NCBI RefSeq assembly: GCF_005671395.1
Contig: NZ_CP040428.1
Span: forward strand, 682,001-746,000
DNA from: Jejubacter calystegiae
GTDB lineage: Bacteria > Pseudomonadota > Gammaproteobacteria > Enterobacterales > Enterobacteriaceae
Length of the DNA stretch: 64,000 bases
Direction: 5' to 3'
In this document: in pieces, positions 1-13,528 of the stretch
Layout of the letters: each line of letters opens with the position of its first letter
Numbering within the stretch: the stretch's first letter is position 1
The notes under the pieces: generated by a model
What the model was told of the DNA's origin: nothing
Seen by the model: the letters and a program-made list of their open reading frames with translations, nothing else
Databases searched by the model: none
Program-made: the position numbers and the translations under genes

Positions 1-24
1 CATCTGATTGTTCAAAGTTTGGCC

Positions 25-53
25 TTTCATCTCGTGCAAAAAATGCGTAATAT
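25..53 (+). promoter_or_regulatory. dusB-fis promoter
   Basis: A -35 element TTTCAT (25-30) and a -10 element TAATAT (48-53) are separated by 17 bp and followed by a GC-rich discriminator (acgccgc). The element order and sequence match the known E. coli dusB-fis promoter, which is stringently controlled, growth-phase dependent and repressed by Fis itself. The GC-rich discriminator fits ppGpp sensitivity. The start site is inferred, not seen. Confidence 0.85.
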
Positions 54-91
54 ACGCCGCCTTGCAGGCATATATGGTCATTTCTTAACTC

Positions 92-1057
92 ATGCGCATC
101 GGACAATACCAGCTCAGAAATCGACTGATCGCAGCCCCAATGGCCGGGATTACTGACCGACCGTTTCGGACGCTGTGTCACGAGATGGGAGCCGGACTGA
201 CCGTTTCAGAGATGATGTCATCGAACCCGGAAGTTTGGGCCAGTGATAAGTCTCGCCTGCGAATGGTGCATGTGGATGAACCGGGGATTCGTACGGTTCA
301 GATTGCCGGTAGCGAACCGGAAGATATGGCCGAGGCCGCACGGATTAACGTGAAAAACGGCGCCCAGATTATTGATATCAATATGGGGTGCCCGGCCAAG
401 AAAGTGAATCGAAAACTGGCAGGTTCCGCCCTGCTGCAGTACCCGGAGCTGGTGAAAAGGATTCTCAGCGCTGTGGTAAATGCGGTAGACGTGCCTGTTA
501 CGTTGAAGATCCGCACCGGTTGGGATCCTGAACATCGCAACTGTGCGGAAATAGCCCAACTGGCCGAAAGCTGTGGTATTCAGGCATTGACCATCCATGG
601 TCGTACCCGTGCCTGCCTGTTCAAAGGCGAGGCGGAATACGACAGCATTCGGACGGTTAAACAGTTGGTTTCCATTCCGGTTATCGCGAATGGTGACCTG
701 ACTACCCCGCAAAAAGCCAGAGCCGTGCTCGAATATACCGGAGCAGATGCTCTGATGATTGGACGTGCGGCTCAGGGAAGACCCTGGATCTTTCGGGAAA
801 TCCAGCATTATCTGGACACGGGTGAGTTGCTGCCCCCGCTGCCACTGGCAGAGGTTAAGCGCTTACTTTGCGCGCACGTTAGGGAACTTCATGCCTTCTA
901 TGGTGAGGTAAAGGGGTACCGAATTGCGCGTAAGCACGTCTCATGGTATCTCCAGGAGCACGCGCCCAGTGACCAGTTTCGGCGCACATTCAACGCCATT
1001 GAGGATGCCAGCGAACAGCTGGAGGCGTTGGAGGCATACTTCGAAAATTTTGCGTAA
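92..1057 (+). CDS. dusB: tRNA-dihydrouridine synthase B
   Basis: FMN-dependent enzyme that reduces a specific uridine in the tRNA D-loop (U17 for DusB) to dihydrouridine. The 321 aa length equals E. coli DusB. The TIM-barrel N-terminal half has the [12 protein letters not shown] flavin-binding start (residues 15-26), the NMGCPAKK loop with catalytic Cys100, and Lys139 in VTLKIRTGW. The C-terminal helical domain (from about residue 245) recognises tRNA. It is first in a two-gene operon: the fis start lies 26 bp downstream with no terminator between. Expression of fis depends on translation coming through this upstream gene in E. coli. Confidence 0.97.
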
Positions 1058-1083
1058 CCAGAAATAAAAGAGCTGACAGAACT

Positions 1084-1380
1084 ATGTTCGAACAACGCGT
1101 AAATTCTGACGTACTGACCGTTTCTACCGTTAACTCTCAGGACCAGGTGACTCAAAAGCCCCTGCGTGACTCGGTAAAACAGGCACTGAAGAACTATTTT
1201 GCTCAACTGAATGGTCAGGACGTTAATGACCTGTATGAGCTGGTACTGGCTGAAGTAGAGCAGCCCCTGTTGGACATGGTGATGCAATACACCCGCGGTA
1301 ACCAGACCCGCGCAGCCCTGATGATGGGTATCAACCGCGGCACGCTGCGTAAGAAACTGAAAAAATACGGCATGAACTGA
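1084..1380 (+). CDS. fis: Nucleoid protein and regulator Fis
   Basis: Small homodimeric DNA-bending protein that activates rRNA promoters, represses its own promoter and shapes the chromosome in early growth. The 98 aa sequence appears identical or nearly so to E. coli Fis. The N-terminal beta-hairpin arms contact Hin/Gin-type recombinases, and the C-terminal helix-turn-helix covers about residues 74-95 ([19 protein letters not shown]). It is cotranscribed with dusB. An rRNA operon, a classic Fis target, lies directly downstream in opposite orientation; the yhdJ-to-yhdZ genes found here in E. coli K-12 are absent. Confidence 0.98.
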
Positions 1381-1400
1381 TTATCCGTTACATGTTGATA

Positions 1401-1436
1401 AAAGGCGCTGACCGGCATGGGAAAGCGCCTTTTTTA
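1401..1436 (+). terminator. Rho-independent terminator after fis
   Basis: A 9-bp stem (aaaggcgct, 1401-1409, with agcgccttt, 1424-1432) is followed by a T-run, 21 bp after the fis stop codon. Confidence 0.85.
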
Positions 1437-1776
1437 TTGCCTGTATCCCTCGCTCCCCGGTCCCCAAAGCCAAAGGCTCCATCCTTACCTGATGCTCGTT
1501 AAAACGCTACAGAAGGCACCAGGGCATCACAATACCCAACTTGTCCAGGGACCCTGCTACCCGCAGGAAAGCACAAGCAGCCTGACACATTACCTCCGCA
1601 GTTCCGTCTGAGCGTGGTCCAATGCCACGTTAAGGTCTTTATAGGCCTTTAGCTATTGTCCTGCCGCATGGCCTGATAAACCGTCACACCGGGTATGAGG
1701 GAGCTCAATGACAGAGCGGGAATATGATAAGAGGTTTTACGGTAGATGACGTGGAAGAATTTCAACGTCAGTAACG
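1437..1776. other. Gene-free stretch between fis and the rRNA operon end
   Basis: About 340 bp between two terminators. Neither strand shows an ORF with a convincing start, coding bias or recognisable product. No tRNA, long inverted repeat or insertion-sequence end was seen. It may be rRNA trailer DNA left after loss or non-acquisition of the genes that separate fis from rrnD in E. coli. Confidence 0.5.
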
Positions 1777-1809
1777 AAAAAGGCCCGGTCAGATGACCGG
1801 GCCTTTTTC
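1777..1809 (-). terminator. rRNA operon terminator
   Basis: Perfect GC-rich stem (ggcccggtc / gaccgggcc, loop agat) flanked by A-run and T-run on both sides, just downstream of the distal 5S gene as read on the minus strand. The flanks make it potentially bidirectional. Confidence 0.9.
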
Positions 1810-1816
1810 TTAATTG

Positions 1817-1936
1817 ATGTCTGGCAGTTCCCTACTCTCGCATGGGGAGACCCCACACTACCATCGGCGCTACGGCGTTTCACTTCTGAGTTCGGCATGG
1901 GGTCAGGTGGGACCACCGCGCTCTCGCCGCCAGACA
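1817..1936 (-). rRNA. rrfF: 5S rRNA, distal copy
   Basis: 120-nt 5S gene, third from the promoter-distal end of an rrnD-type operon. It differs from the proximal 5S (2063-2182) at only two positions, 3 (U instead of C) and 117 (A instead of G). These pair with each other in helix I, so the change is compensatory and the molecule should be functional. It is separated from the proximal copy by tRNA-Thr. The symbol follows the E. coli rrnD layout. Confidence 0.95.
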
Positions 1937-1974
1937 AATTCTTTTCTTAAGCGCCGAACTTTAACCGAATAAAG

Positions 1975-2050
1975 TGGTGCTGATACCCAGAGTCGAACTG
2001 GGGACCTCACCCTTACCAAGGGTGCGCTCTACCAACTGAGCCATATCAGC
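1975..2050 (-). tRNA. thrV: tRNA-Thr (anticodon GGU)
   Basis: 76-nt cloverleaf read on the minus strand, starting GCTGATATGG and ending ATCAGCACCA, with the CCA encoded. The anticodon GGT is at 2015-2017, and the T-loop TTCGAC is present. Its place between two 5S genes is the hallmark of the distal end of E. coli rrnD. Confidence 0.97.
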
Positions 2051-2062
2051 ACACTAAATTTG

Positions 2063-2182
2063 ATGCCTGGCAGTTCCCTACTCTCGCATGGGGAGACCCC
2101 ACACTACCATCGGCGCTACGGCGTTTCACTTCTGAGTTCGGCATGGGGTCAGGTGGGACCACCGCGCTCTCGCCGCCAGGCA
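2063..2182 (-). rRNA. rrfD: 5S rRNA, proximal copy
   Basis: 120-nt 5S gene starting TGCCTGGCGG and ending CCAGGCAT on the minus strand, directly downstream of 23S. The ends close helix I as in E. coli. Apart from the position 3/117 pair it is identical to the distal copy, which suggests gene conversion. Confidence 0.97.
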
Positions 2183-2285
2183 AATTCTGTTCCGCTTACC
2201 GCCACACACGGCCATAAACGTTTATCCGTCACAAGCTGATTTGATTCTGTCTCTCAACATCACACCAAAACATCTTTGGCGTTGT

Positions 2286-5190
<2,905 letters not shown>

Positions 5191-5284
5191 TCACAACCCG
5201 AAGATGTCTTCGCGTTGTAAGCTTGAGAGACCCATTAAACGGTTTTCCCGTTTATGGATTATCAATTTTCAGCTTGTTCCGGAT

Positions 5285-5296
5285 TGTTAAAGAGCA
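5285..5296 (-). promoter_or_regulatory. Spacer boxA antitermination signal
   Basis: TGCTCTTTAACA on the minus strand in the tRNA-Glu/23S spacer. It is the second boxA of rrn operons, where NusB-NusE(S10) load to keep RNA polymerase resistant to Rho through 23S. Confidence 0.85.
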
Positions 5297-5374
5297 AATA
5301 TCTCAAACGTGACTCACTGAGCCAGTTTTGAGATATATTAAGGTTGGCGACTTTCACTCACACTAACCAGCAAG

Positions 5375-5450
5375 TGGCGTCCCCTAGGGGATTCGAACCC
5401 CTGTTACCGCCGTGAAAGGGCGGTGTCCTGGGCCTCTAGACGAAGGGGAC
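5375..5450 (-). tRNA. tRNA-Glu (anticodon UUC), 16S-23S spacer
   Basis: 76-nt cloverleaf on the minus strand, with acceptor GTCCCCT...AGGGGAC, encoded GCCA end and anticodon TTC at 5414-5416. It is the sole tRNA in the internal spacer. E. coli rrnD at this chromosomal site carries tRNA-Ile and tRNA-Ala instead, so the spacer type differs here. Confidence 0.97.
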
Positions 5451-5533
5451 ACTAAAGTCGGCTTCGCAGACGCCTTGCTTCTTTACTTTCATCAGACAAT
5501 CTGTGTGGACACTGCGAAACCTGTATCCAAAGG

Positions 5534-7075
<1,542 letters not shown>

Positions 7076-7207
7076 AAGTTTGATGCTCAAAGAATTAAAC
7101 TTCGTAATGAATTACGTGTTCACTCTTGAGACTTGATATTCATTTAGCGTCTTTCGACGTTCAGGATATCAGTGCTTTCGAGTGCCCACACAGATTGTCT
7201 GATAAAT

Positions 7208-7219
7208 TGTTAAAGAGCA
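7208..7219 (-). promoter_or_regulatory. Leader boxA antitermination signal
   Basis: TGCTCTTTAACA on the minus strand between promoter P2 and 16S, identical to the spacer boxA at 5285-5296. It recruits the rRNA antitermination complex. Confidence 0.88.
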
Positions 7220-7259
7220 GTTGCGACAAGGCGTTAAGCTCACCATCGCGAGGTGGCGT

Positions 7260-7287
7260 ATATTACGCTTTCCTCTTTCAGAGTCAA
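7260..7287 (-). promoter_or_regulatory. rRNA promoter P2
   Basis: On the minus strand, -35 TTGACT (7282-7287) and -10 TAATAT (7260-7265) have the 16-bp spacing typical of rrn P2, followed by a GC-rich discriminator. Confidence 0.88.
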
Positions 7288-7357
7288 CCCTGATTTTCAG
7301 GATTTTCTCTTTCTGACCGGTGCGCCGTAAGGCGTTGTTCCGTGTCAGTGGTGGCGC

Positions 7358-7385
7358 ATTATAGGGATCCCATTTTTTAGCACAA
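7358..7385 (-). promoter_or_regulatory. rRNA promoter P1
   Basis: On the minus strand, -35 TTGTGC (7380-7385) and -10 TATAAT (7358-7363) are spaced 16 bp apart, followed by GCGCCACCACTGA, the stringently controlled rrn P1 discriminator. An A/T-rich tract just upstream (about 7386-7425) is positioned as an UP element. Fis sites are expected further upstream but were not assigned. Confidence 0.92.
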
Positions 7386-7538
7386 GCCTTTTTTCGATCT
7401 TTTCTTTCAACTGATGTTTTTTCAGCCTTTCCGTAGAGATCCTGAACGATCTGCCGCAGATTTGTCACTTTTCATCCTTGCGGTGCACCAGAAATGCGCC
7501 CAAAGTCTTGATGAAGTTTGTTTAACAAAGAGGTAGCT

Positions 7539-8108
7539 ATGGCTGAGGTTCTCCGCCCTTATAAGGATCTTATTCCCCGGATTGGTCAGCGTGTCATGCT
7601 GGACGCATCCAGCGTGGTGATCGGCGATGTCCGGCTGGCCGACGATGTCAGCATCTGGCCACTGGTCGCAATCCGCGGTGACGTCAACACTGTTTCAATA
7701 GGCGCGCGTACCAATATTCAGGATGGCAGTGTATTGCATGTGACTCATAAATCTTCCAGGAATCCCGAAGGCAATCCATTAGTCGTAGGAGAAGATGTTA
7801 CCGTCGGACATAAAGTGATGCTGCATGGCTGCATCATAGGTAACCGGGTTCTGGTGGGAATGGGATCAATTCTACTGGATGGCGCCACCATTGAGGATGA
7901 TGTCATGATCGGCGCTGGCAGCCTGGTACCGCAGAACAAGCGACTGGAGAGTGGTTATCTCTATCTGGGAAGTCCGGTAAAGCAGATCCGTCCGTTGAAG
8001 CCGGAAGAGCGCGAGGGACTGAAGTATTCCGCCAACAACTACGTCAAATGGAAAGATGATTATCTGGCTCAGGAGAGCCAGAGCCACCCGGACTCATCCT
8101 CTTCCTGA
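7539..8108 (+). CDS. yrdA: Gamma-carbonic-anhydrase-like hexapeptide protein YrdA
   Basis: Left-handed beta-helix (hexapeptide repeat) protein of the gamma-class carbonic anhydrase family; its physiological substrate in enterics is not settled. 189 aa versus 184 in E. coli. Hexapeptide repeats run over about residues 15-150, with conserved RGDV, DGSVLHVTH and GHKVMLHG motifs supplying the metal histidines. The ATG at 7539 is chosen over the in-frame ATG at 7518 because AAGAGG lies 6-7 nt before it and it aligns with the E. coli start. The 3' end overlaps the convergent yrdB by 40 bp. Confidence 0.92.
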   Translation: MAEVLRPYKDLIPRIGQRVMLDASSVVIGDVRLADDVSIWPLVAIRGDVNTVSIGARTNIQDGSVLHVTHKSSRNPEGNPLVVGEDVTVGHKVMLHGCIIGNRVLVGMGSILLDGATIEDDVMIGAGSLVPQNKRLESGYLYLGSPVKQIRPLKPEEREGLKYSANNYVKWKDDYLAQESQSHPDSSSS

Positions 8109-8320
8109 TCCTGTATGCGCTGTTCCGCCTCCTCTTCAAGATCCCAACGCCGGGTCCGGAACAGCGCAAGTGGCTCATCCACATTTCCATAGCGTGCCGC
8201 CAGCGTTGCGCCGCGAATGGCGCAGGTGAGTTGCATCCCCCCCACCAGCGCAGGGAAACAGACGGCCTGACGCGCTTCATCCCAGGTTTCACGATCCGGA
8301 AACTGGATAGACTGGTTCAT
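8069..8320 (-). CDS. yrdB: DUF1488 family protein YrdB
   Basis: 83 aa cytoplasmic protein of the DUF1488 family (E. coli YrdB, 85 aa); function unknown. The conserved [11 protein letters not shown] start and the central [15 protein letters not shown] are visible, with an acidic C-terminus ending WLWLS. It overlaps the aroE stop by 4 nt (ATGA-type), so it is translationally coupled as the last gene of the dprA-smg-yrdD-tsaC-aroE run. Its end overlaps yrdA on the other strand. Confidence 0.9.
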   Translation of the reverse strand: MNQSIQFPDRETWDEARQAVCFPALVGGMQLTCAIRGATLAARYGNVDEPLALFRTRRWDLEEEAEQRIQDQEEDESGWLWLS

Positions 8321-9135
8321 TGCGCTAATTCCAGTTTCAGTGCTGCGATAACCGACTCTATCTCTGGCAATTTACCATGCCATAACAGGAAAGCATGCGC
8401 CGCCTGGCCCACCAGCATGCCCAGACCGTCGGCATACTGCTGTACACCGCCATCCACGCACCAGTGCAGGAAAGGCGTTAATCCCTGCTGGTAAAACATA
8501 TCGTAGCCGCGAACGTGATGGCTCAGTATTGATGTCGGCAGTGCCGGTACCTCACCGCTTAAGCCGCTGGAAGTGGCGTTGATAATGAGATCGAACTCAT
8601 GGCCTTCAAGTGCAGACATCTCCAGCGCGCTAACGCTACCAGTATGACTGAAAAGCCGGGCCAGCTCCTGGGCTCGGACAAAGGTTCGGTTAACGATCGT
8701 GACCGGGCAGCCCAGCGACAGCAGCGGCAGAAGCGCGCCCCGCGCCGCACCTCCGGCCCCCACCAGCAGGATTCGGTCGCCCGGGCGGATCAGTTGCAGA
8801 CGTTCCAGATCGCTGAGCAGCCCCACACCGTCAGTGTTATCCCCCAACAGTCGCCCATCGTCCAGACGCTTAAACGTATTGACGGCACCGGCCAGCGAAG
8901 CGCGCTCGGTCAGTTCATCGGAGCGAGCAAATGCCTGCTCTTTAAAGGGTACAGTGACGTTAGCCCCGCGACCGCCAGTCATAAAAAAGCGCTCCAGCGT
9001 CGACACAAAGTCGTCCATCGGGGCCAGTACCCGACCATAGGGATGCGTGATGCTCAGCTGTTCGGCAAACTGGCGCTGAATAAATGGCGATTTGCTGTGT
9101 GCAATCGGATTACCGAAGACGGCATAGGTTTCCAT
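8317..9135 (-). CDS. aroE: Shikimate dehydrogenase
   Basis: NADPH-dependent reduction of 3-dehydroshikimate to shikimate, the fourth step of the chorismate (aromatic amino acid) pathway. 272 aa, as in E. coli AroE. The N-terminal substrate domain starts [14 protein letters not shown]. It includes the catalytic lysine in [10 protein letters not shown] (about residue 65), and DNTDGVG follows. The Rossmann domain has the glycine-rich [10 protein letters not shown] (about 126-135), and NRTF supplies the NADP-phosphate-binding arginine. It starts 4 nt after the tsaC stop and overlaps yrdB. Confidence 0.97.
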   Translation of the reverse strand: METYAVFGNPIAHSKSPFIQRQFAEQLSITHPYGRVLAPMDDFVSTLERFFMTGGRGANVTVPFKEQAFARSDELTERASLAGAVNTFKRLDDGRLLGDNTDGVGLLSDLERLQLIRPGDRILLVGAGGAARGALLPLLSLGCPVTIVNRTFVRAQELARLFSHTGSVSALEMSALEGHEFDLIINATSSGLSGEVPALPTSILSHHVRGYDMFYQQGLTPFLHWCVDGGVQQYADGLGMLVGQAAHAFLLWHGKLPEIESVIAALKLELAQ

Positions 9136-9139
9136 GCTA

Positions 9140-9712
9140 TTACCCCTGACGAATGAGTTCGCCGGTTAAGGCATCACGAATTTCAGAAGGGTTCAGACGG
9201 CCACCGGTTTCCCCTGCCAGTACGGGGAAGTCCACCCCGAACTGCGCGATAACCTCCTGCGCGTTACGGCACGGCGGCTGCCCGCTAAGATTCGCACTGG
9301 TTGAAACCAGTGGCTTACCGTATGTCTGACACAGTTTCACCACCAGCGGGTGATCGGTAACCCGTACCGCCAGCGAGTCGAAACGGCCCGTCAGCCAGCG
9401 CGGTGTCGTGGATTTTGCCGGGAAAACGAAAGTCACCGGTCCCGGCCAGCGGGAAAATACAGACTCACGCTGCGATGCATCAAGCCGACTGTCATCGATA
9501 TACGGCATAAGCTGCTGATAGTTTGCCGCTATCAGAATCAGCCCTTTCTCTACCGGACGCTGTTTCAGGGTCAGCAGGCGGTTAACCGCTTCTTCACTAT
9601 CGGGATCGCAGCCAACGCCAAACACGGCTTCCGTCGGGTAGGCGATGACCTGCTGTTGATTAAGGAGAGCGATAATCTCCTCAGGGGTCATTTCAGGGGG
9701 GTTATTCTTCAC
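9140..9712 (-). CDS. tsaC: Threonylcarbamoyl-AMP synthase TsaC
   Basis: Makes threonylcarbamoyl-AMP from Thr, ATP and bicarbonate, the first step of t6A37 modification of ANN-decoding tRNAs. It is a YrdC/Sua5-fold protein with the [21 protein letters not shown] and STSANLSG motifs. The GTG at 9712 is chosen as start: it gives 190 aa, exactly the E. coli length, and aligns residue by residue with its N-terminus. The open frame continues 21 codons upstream, but this lies inside yrdD. The GTG start overlaps the last 11 nt of yrdD. A downstream ATG at 9691 is the alternative. Confidence 0.9.
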   Translation of the reverse strand: MKNNPPEMTPEEIIALLNQQQVIAYPTEAVFGVGCDPDSEEAVNRLLTLKQRPVEKGLILIAANYQQLMPYIDDSRLDASQRESVFSRWPGPVTFVFPAKSTTPRWLTGRFDSLAVRVTDHPLVVKLCQTYGKPLVSTSANLSGQPPCRNAQEVIAQFGVDFPVLAGETGGRLNPSEIRDALTGELIRQG

Positions 9713-10259
9713 AGGTTGATTGGGCCGGAACCGGCTTTCCACATTGTTTGCTCGCACAATAGCGTTTGACGCCATGCGCGGTCTTCTTCTCGATAAGCAG
9801 CGGGTAGTGACATTCAGGGCACTCCCCCACTACCGGTTTAAAATTGGTGGCGAACTGGCAGGCTGGATAACGATCGCAGGAATGAAAGGTTTTGCCATAG
9901 CGAGAACGCCGCTGCACCAGATGTCCCTCACCGCACTGAGGACAGGGAATCGCAGTGTCATCGGGTTTATCGATAAGCTCAGTATGGCCACAGGCAGGAT
10001 AGCTGGCGCAGCCAATAAACATCCCGAAACGCCCCTGGCGCAAAACCAGCTCGCTACCGCAGGCCGGGCACTGCTGCCCCTCCAGTACCTTAATGACATG
10101 TCCGTCCGTCTGATTCTTCAGCGGTCGGATATAGTCACAGTCCGGATAGTGGGAACAGCCAAGAAACGGACCATGTTTCCCGGAGCGTATAACTAACTCT
10201 GCCCCGCAGCGGGGGCAGGGTTCCTGATGACTAACATCAAATAATGCCGGTTTGGCCAT
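9702..10259 (-). CDS. yrdD: Topoisomerase-type zinc-finger protein YrdD
   Basis: 185 aa protein made almost only of C4 zinc fingers of the topoisomerase I C-terminal type. There are three clear repeats (CPRCG...CSHYPDC, CPACG...CASYPAC, CPQCG...CDRYPAC) and a fourth, diverged one (CPECH...CASKQC). It lacks any catalytic topoisomerase domain. It probably binds single-stranded DNA or partners; its role is unknown. It lies between smg and tsaC, as in E. coli. Confidence 0.93.
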   Translation of the reverse strand: MAKPALFDVSHQEPCPRCGAELVIRSGKHGPFLGCSHYPDCDYIRPLKNQTDGHVIKVLEGQQCPACGSELVLRQGRFGMFIGCASYPACGHTELIDKPDDTAIPCPQCGEGHLVQRRSRYGKTFHSCDRYPACQFATNFKPVVGECPECHYPLLIEKKTAHGVKRYCASKQCGKPVPAQSTCEE

Positions 10260-10281
10260 ATGGACTTATCAGACCGCCGCG

Positions 10282-10755
10282 TTAGTGCAGCTGGCCTTCG
10301 CTGGTTTCAAACAGTAACTCTTCCATTTGCTGATAGGCGTTTTCACACCCCGGGAGGTTAAACAGCACCATCAGCACCACCCATTTAAGATCTTCGAGAT
10401 CGAACTCGTCGGCATCCAGCGCCATAATGCGCTCAATCACCATTTCACGCGTTTCGAGGTTCAGCACCTGAATCTGCTCAAGAAACAGCAGGAAACCCCG
10501 GCAGTCGGCATCTAAGCGACGGCTCTCATCCTCAGTGTAGATACGCATGGAGAGCGGATCGGCAGCCAGTTGCATCGGCTCTGCCAGTCCGTCCTGATAG
10601 TCGGCCAGTTTTTCAAGCCACATCAGGGCGTTATAAATATCTTCCCGCTCAAAACCGACATCCGTCAGATCACGGGTCAGTTTGTCCTGATCCACGCGCG
10701 CTTCCGGCTCAGTATGGATATAGGTTTCAAACAAATACATTAGTACGTCGAACAT
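10282..10755 (-). CDS. smg: DUF494 family protein Smg
   Basis: 157 aa acidic protein of the DUF494/Smg family, the same length as in E. coli. It has no known enzymatic motif. It is predicted to be helical and cytoplasmic, with several Asp/Glu clusters such as [13 protein letters not shown]. It starts inside the end of dprA (29-nt overlap), implying coupled translation. The neighbourhood with dprA and the topoisomerase-type finger protein hints at DNA-related work, but this is inference. Confidence 0.93.
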   Translation of the reverse strand: MFDVLMYLFETYIHTEPEARVDQDKLTRDLTDVGFEREDIYNALMWLEKLADYQDGLAEPMQLAADPLSMRIYTEDESRRLDADCRGFLLFLEQIQVLNLETREMVIERIMALDADEFDLEDLKWVVLMVLFNLPGCENAYQQMEELLFETSEGQLH

Positions 10756-11842
10756 GGCCTGCCCTCCTCAATCGGACATAGCCGCCGGGTACAGCTGCGA
10801 TCCATCCTGCTAACTCCAGTTCAAGTAATTGAGCCACTGTCACTGGCACAGGTTGGCCGGCACGTTCAGCGACGACGTCAACAGGTGTAACCTCATCTCC
10901 TACGTTAGCCAGGAGGTGGGCAAATGGCAATGGGGGGACTTCGCGATCTGTGGGATTATTGCCCGCATTCGTTAAAGAAGGGAGCCAGCATAGCTCATTT
11001 TGTAAATGATCGATAATATCCTGAGGCTCGGTGACCGCCACCGCGCCCTGCTTGATCAGCCAGTGGGTTCCTTCGCTACCGGGGCTACCGATAGCACCGG
11101 GCAGTGCGAACAGCTCTCTTCCCTGCTCCAGTGCGTAACGCGCCGTCGTTAAAGATCCGCTACGCAACGATGCCTCAACCACCAGCACGCCGCGGCTAAG
11201 CCCGCTGATAATTCGGTTACGCCGTGGAAAATGATAAGGCAGCGCAGGTGCATCCAGCGGGAACTCCGAAATAATCGCACCGCCCTGTTCGATAATCTGC
11301 TCCGCCAGGTGCCTGTGGCGGCGCGGATAGAATGTCCCCAGTCCGTTACCCAGTACCGCCAGCGTTTTGCCTTTCACCGCAAGCGTAGCCCGATGGGCAA
11401 CGGCATCAATACCTAATGCCAGTCCACTCACAATAGAGAAACCAGCCGCCGCCAGCGCACGGGCGAAGTGCTCTCCCCAGCGAGCGCCATACCAGGAGTG
11501 GTTGCGGCTGCCAACGATTGCCAGCTGTTCACTTTGCAGCAGCGCCGTGTTGCCTGTGACCATCAAAGCGCCAGGGAACCAGTCAATCGCCCGTAACTGT
11601 ACCGGATATTCCGGCGCCAGCGCCGTCACCAGATGATTTTCCGGCAGGGCAAGCCAGCAATGAGCTCGCTCCAGTATAACAGACGTCACGCCATCGAACT
11701 GCACGCGCTGTAACGGCGTCAGCCCATGCCGCCACTCGTCCCCCCGGGGCGATGCAATAAACCGGGTTGCCACCGCCACCATCTTTTCTCCGCTTAAATT
11801 TTGTACGGCCATTAAGCGCAACCAGAACTCCGTCTCATCCAT
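10727..11842 (-). CDS. dprA: DNA-processing protein DprA (Smf)
   Basis: Binds incoming single-stranded DNA and loads RecA in naturally transformable bacteria; in enterics the role is less clear. 371 aa from ATG 11842, which has a GGGGGG stretch upstream and aligns with E. coli Smf (MVDTEIWLRLM). The longer frame from 11902 is rejected on that ground. The central Rossmann-like domain has [33 protein letters not shown] and [12 protein letters not shown]. The C-terminal winged-helix domain starts near [14 protein letters not shown]. It is divergent from def. Confidence 0.95.
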   Translation of the reverse strand: MDETEFWLRLMAVQNLSGEKMVAVATRFIASPRGDEWRHGLTPLQRVQFDGVTSVILERAHCWLALPENHLVTALAPEYPVQLRAIDWFPGALMVTGNTALLQSEQLAIVGSRNHSWYGARWGEHFARALAAAGFSIVSGLALGIDAVAHRATLAVKGKTLAVLGNGLGTFYPRRHRHLAEQIIEQGGAIISEFPLDAPALPYHFPRRNRIISGLSRGVLVVEASLRSGSLTTARYALEQGRELFALPGAIGSPGSEGTHWLIKQGAVAVTEPQDIIDHLQNELCWLPSLTNAGNNPTDREVPPLPFAHLLANVGDEVTPVDVVAERAGQPVPVTVAQLLELELAGWIAAVPGGYVRLRRAGHVRRTNVFV

Positions 11843-11970
11843 GTCCGCCCCCCTGACACAGGCCGCCAGACAATCCCTGTGATTGGTGACTGATGCTGTC
11901 AATCAGGGGGCGATTTGTCTAGAATAAAGGACATAATCCTTTCAATCATTGAATACAGATCCGGATAGTT

Positions 11971-12486
11971 ATGTCAGTTTTGCAGGTATTACATGTTCCC
12001 GACGAGCGTCTGCGCAAAGTTGCCGAGCCCGTTAAAGAAGTGAATGCGGAAATTCAGCGTATCGTCGATGATATGTTCGATACGATGTACGCCGAAGAAG
12101 GCATTGGCCTGGCCGCAACCCAGGTCAACATTCACCAGCGTATTATCGTTATCGACGTTTCAGAAAATCGCGACGAACGCCTGGTGCTGATAAACCCTGA
12201 GCTACTGGAAAAAAGCGGCGAAACCGGGATCGAAGAAGGCTGTCTTTCCATCCCTGAGCAGCGTGCCCTGGTGCCGCGTGCCGAGCAGGTAAAGATTCGC
12301 GCGCTCGACCGCGACGGCAAGGAATACGAACTGGAAGCCGATGGCCTGCTGGCGATCTGCATTCAGCACGAGATGGATCATCTGATGGGTAAACTGTTCA
12401 TTGATTATCTGTCAAAGATGAAACGCGATCGCATCGTGCAGAAAGTCGAGAAACTGGATCGCATGAAAGCCCGCGCCGCCAGCTAA
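11971..12486 (+). CDS. def: Peptide deformylase
   Basis: Fe2+ metalloprotease that removes the formyl group from the initiator methionine of nascent chains. 171 aa (E. coli 169). All three family motifs are present: GIGLAATQ (44-51), EGCLS with metal ligand Cys91, and QHEMDHL with the two His ligands and catalytic Glu. It is first in the def-fmt-rsmB-trkA cluster; the fmt start follows after 16 nt, matching the functional coupling of formylation and deformylation. Confidence 0.98.
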   Translation: MSVLQVLHVPDERLRKVAEPVKEVNAEIQRIVDDMFDTMYAEEGIGLAATQVNIHQRIIVIDVSENRDERLVLINPELLEKSGETGIEEGCLSIPEQRALVPRAEQVKIRALDRDGKEYELEADGLLAICIQHEMDHLMGKLFIDYLSKMKRDRIVQKVEKLDRMKARAAS

Positions 12487-12502
12487 GCAGACAGGAAATA
12501 AC

Positions 12503-13450
12503 GTGTCCGAATCACTACGTATTATTTTTGCCGGAACGCCGGACTTCGCAGCGCGTCACCTGGACGCGTTGCTCGCGTCTGAGCACCAGGTGGTCGGCGT
12601 TTTCACGCAGCCAGACCGCCCGGCGGGCCGTGGTAAAAAACTAATGCCCAGCCCGGTGAAGATGCTGGCCCAGGAAAAAGCCGTCCCCGTTTTCCAACCC
12701 GTTTCGCTACGCCCGGAAGAAAACCAGCAACTGGTCGCCGATTTAAATGCCGATGTCATGGTGGTAGTCGCCTATGGCCTGATCCTGCCAAAAGCCGTGC
12801 TGGCCATGCCGCGTCTGGGCTGCATTAACATCCATGGCTCGCTGCTGCCGCGCTGGCGCGGCGCGGCGCCGATTCAGCGTGCGCTCTGGGCTGGCGATGC
12901 CGAAACCGGCGTGACCATTATGCAGATGGATGTGGGTCTGGATACTGGCGATATGCTGTATAAGCTCGCCTGCCCTATCACGGCCCAGGACACCAGCGCT
13001 ACGCTGTATAACACGCTTGCTGAGCTCGGCCCCAAAGGCCTGCTGGAAACCCTTGCACAGCTGGCCAGCGGTCAGGCCAGCCCGGAAAAACAGGACGAAA
13101 CGCGAGTCACCTGGGCCGAAAAGTTAAGTAAGGAAGAGGCTCGTCTCGACTGGTCACTGTCCGCGACTCAGCTCGAACGCTGCATCCGCGCCTTTAACCC
13201 CTGGCCGGTGAGCTACTTCACCATCGATGAGCAGCCGGTCAAGGTATGGCAGGCTTCAGTCATCGACGGCCCTGCTGGCGCCGAGCCAGGAACTATTCTC
13301 GATGCCGACAAGCAGGGCATCCGAATCGCCACCGCCGATGGCGTGCTGAATCTGGAAATTCTGCAACCGGCGGGTAAAAAGCCCATGGCGGCCCGCGACC
13401 TGCTGAACTCGCGCCGCGAATGGTTCGAGCCTGGCAGTCGCCTGGCCTGA
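12503..13450 (+). CDS. fmt: Methionyl-tRNA formyltransferase
   Basis: Transfers a formyl group from 10-formyl-tetrahydrofolate to Met-tRNA(fMet) for initiation. 315 aa, the E. coli length. The start codon is GTG, with AGG about 8 nt upstream, and the protein begins [19 protein letters not shown]. The catalytic Asn/His/Asp set lies in [18 protein letters not shown] (about 106-123) and in VGLDTGDML. The C-terminal OB-fold (from about 205) binds the tRNA acceptor stem. Confidence 0.98.
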   Translation: MSESLRIIFAGTPDFAARHLDALLASEHQVVGVFTQPDRPAGRGKKLMPSPVKMLAQEKAVPVFQPVSLRPEENQQLVADLNADVMVVVAYGLILPKAVLAMPRLGCINIHGSLLPRWRGAAPIQRALWAGDAETGVTIMQMDVGLDTGDMLYKLACPITAQDTSATLYNTLAELGPKGLLETLAQLASGQASPEKQDETRVTWAEKLSKEEARLDWSLSATQLERCIRAFNPWPVSYFTIDEQPVKVWQASVIDGPAGAEPGTILDADKQGIRIATADGVLNLEILQPAGKKPMAARDLLNSRREWFEPGSRLA

Positions 13451-13467
13451 CAACCTGTCTGACTCAC

Positions 13468-13497
13468 GCCCGGAACTCCCCCTCCGGGCATTTTTGT
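13468..13497 (+). terminator. Terminator-like hairpin between fmt and rsmB
   Basis: A 7-bp GC-rich stem (gcccgga, 13468-13474, with tccgggc, 13483-13489) is followed by ATTTTTGTTTTT, 18 nt after fmt. It should stop or attenuate transcription before rsmB. Confidence 0.7.
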
Positions 13498-13528
13498 TTT
13501 TAACGCGGGCACAGAACCGATCCAGTCT

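Noticed and set aside
11911-11937. TTGTCT and CATAAT before def as a promoter
   Set aside because: Only 11 bp apart, too close for sigma-70 spacing.
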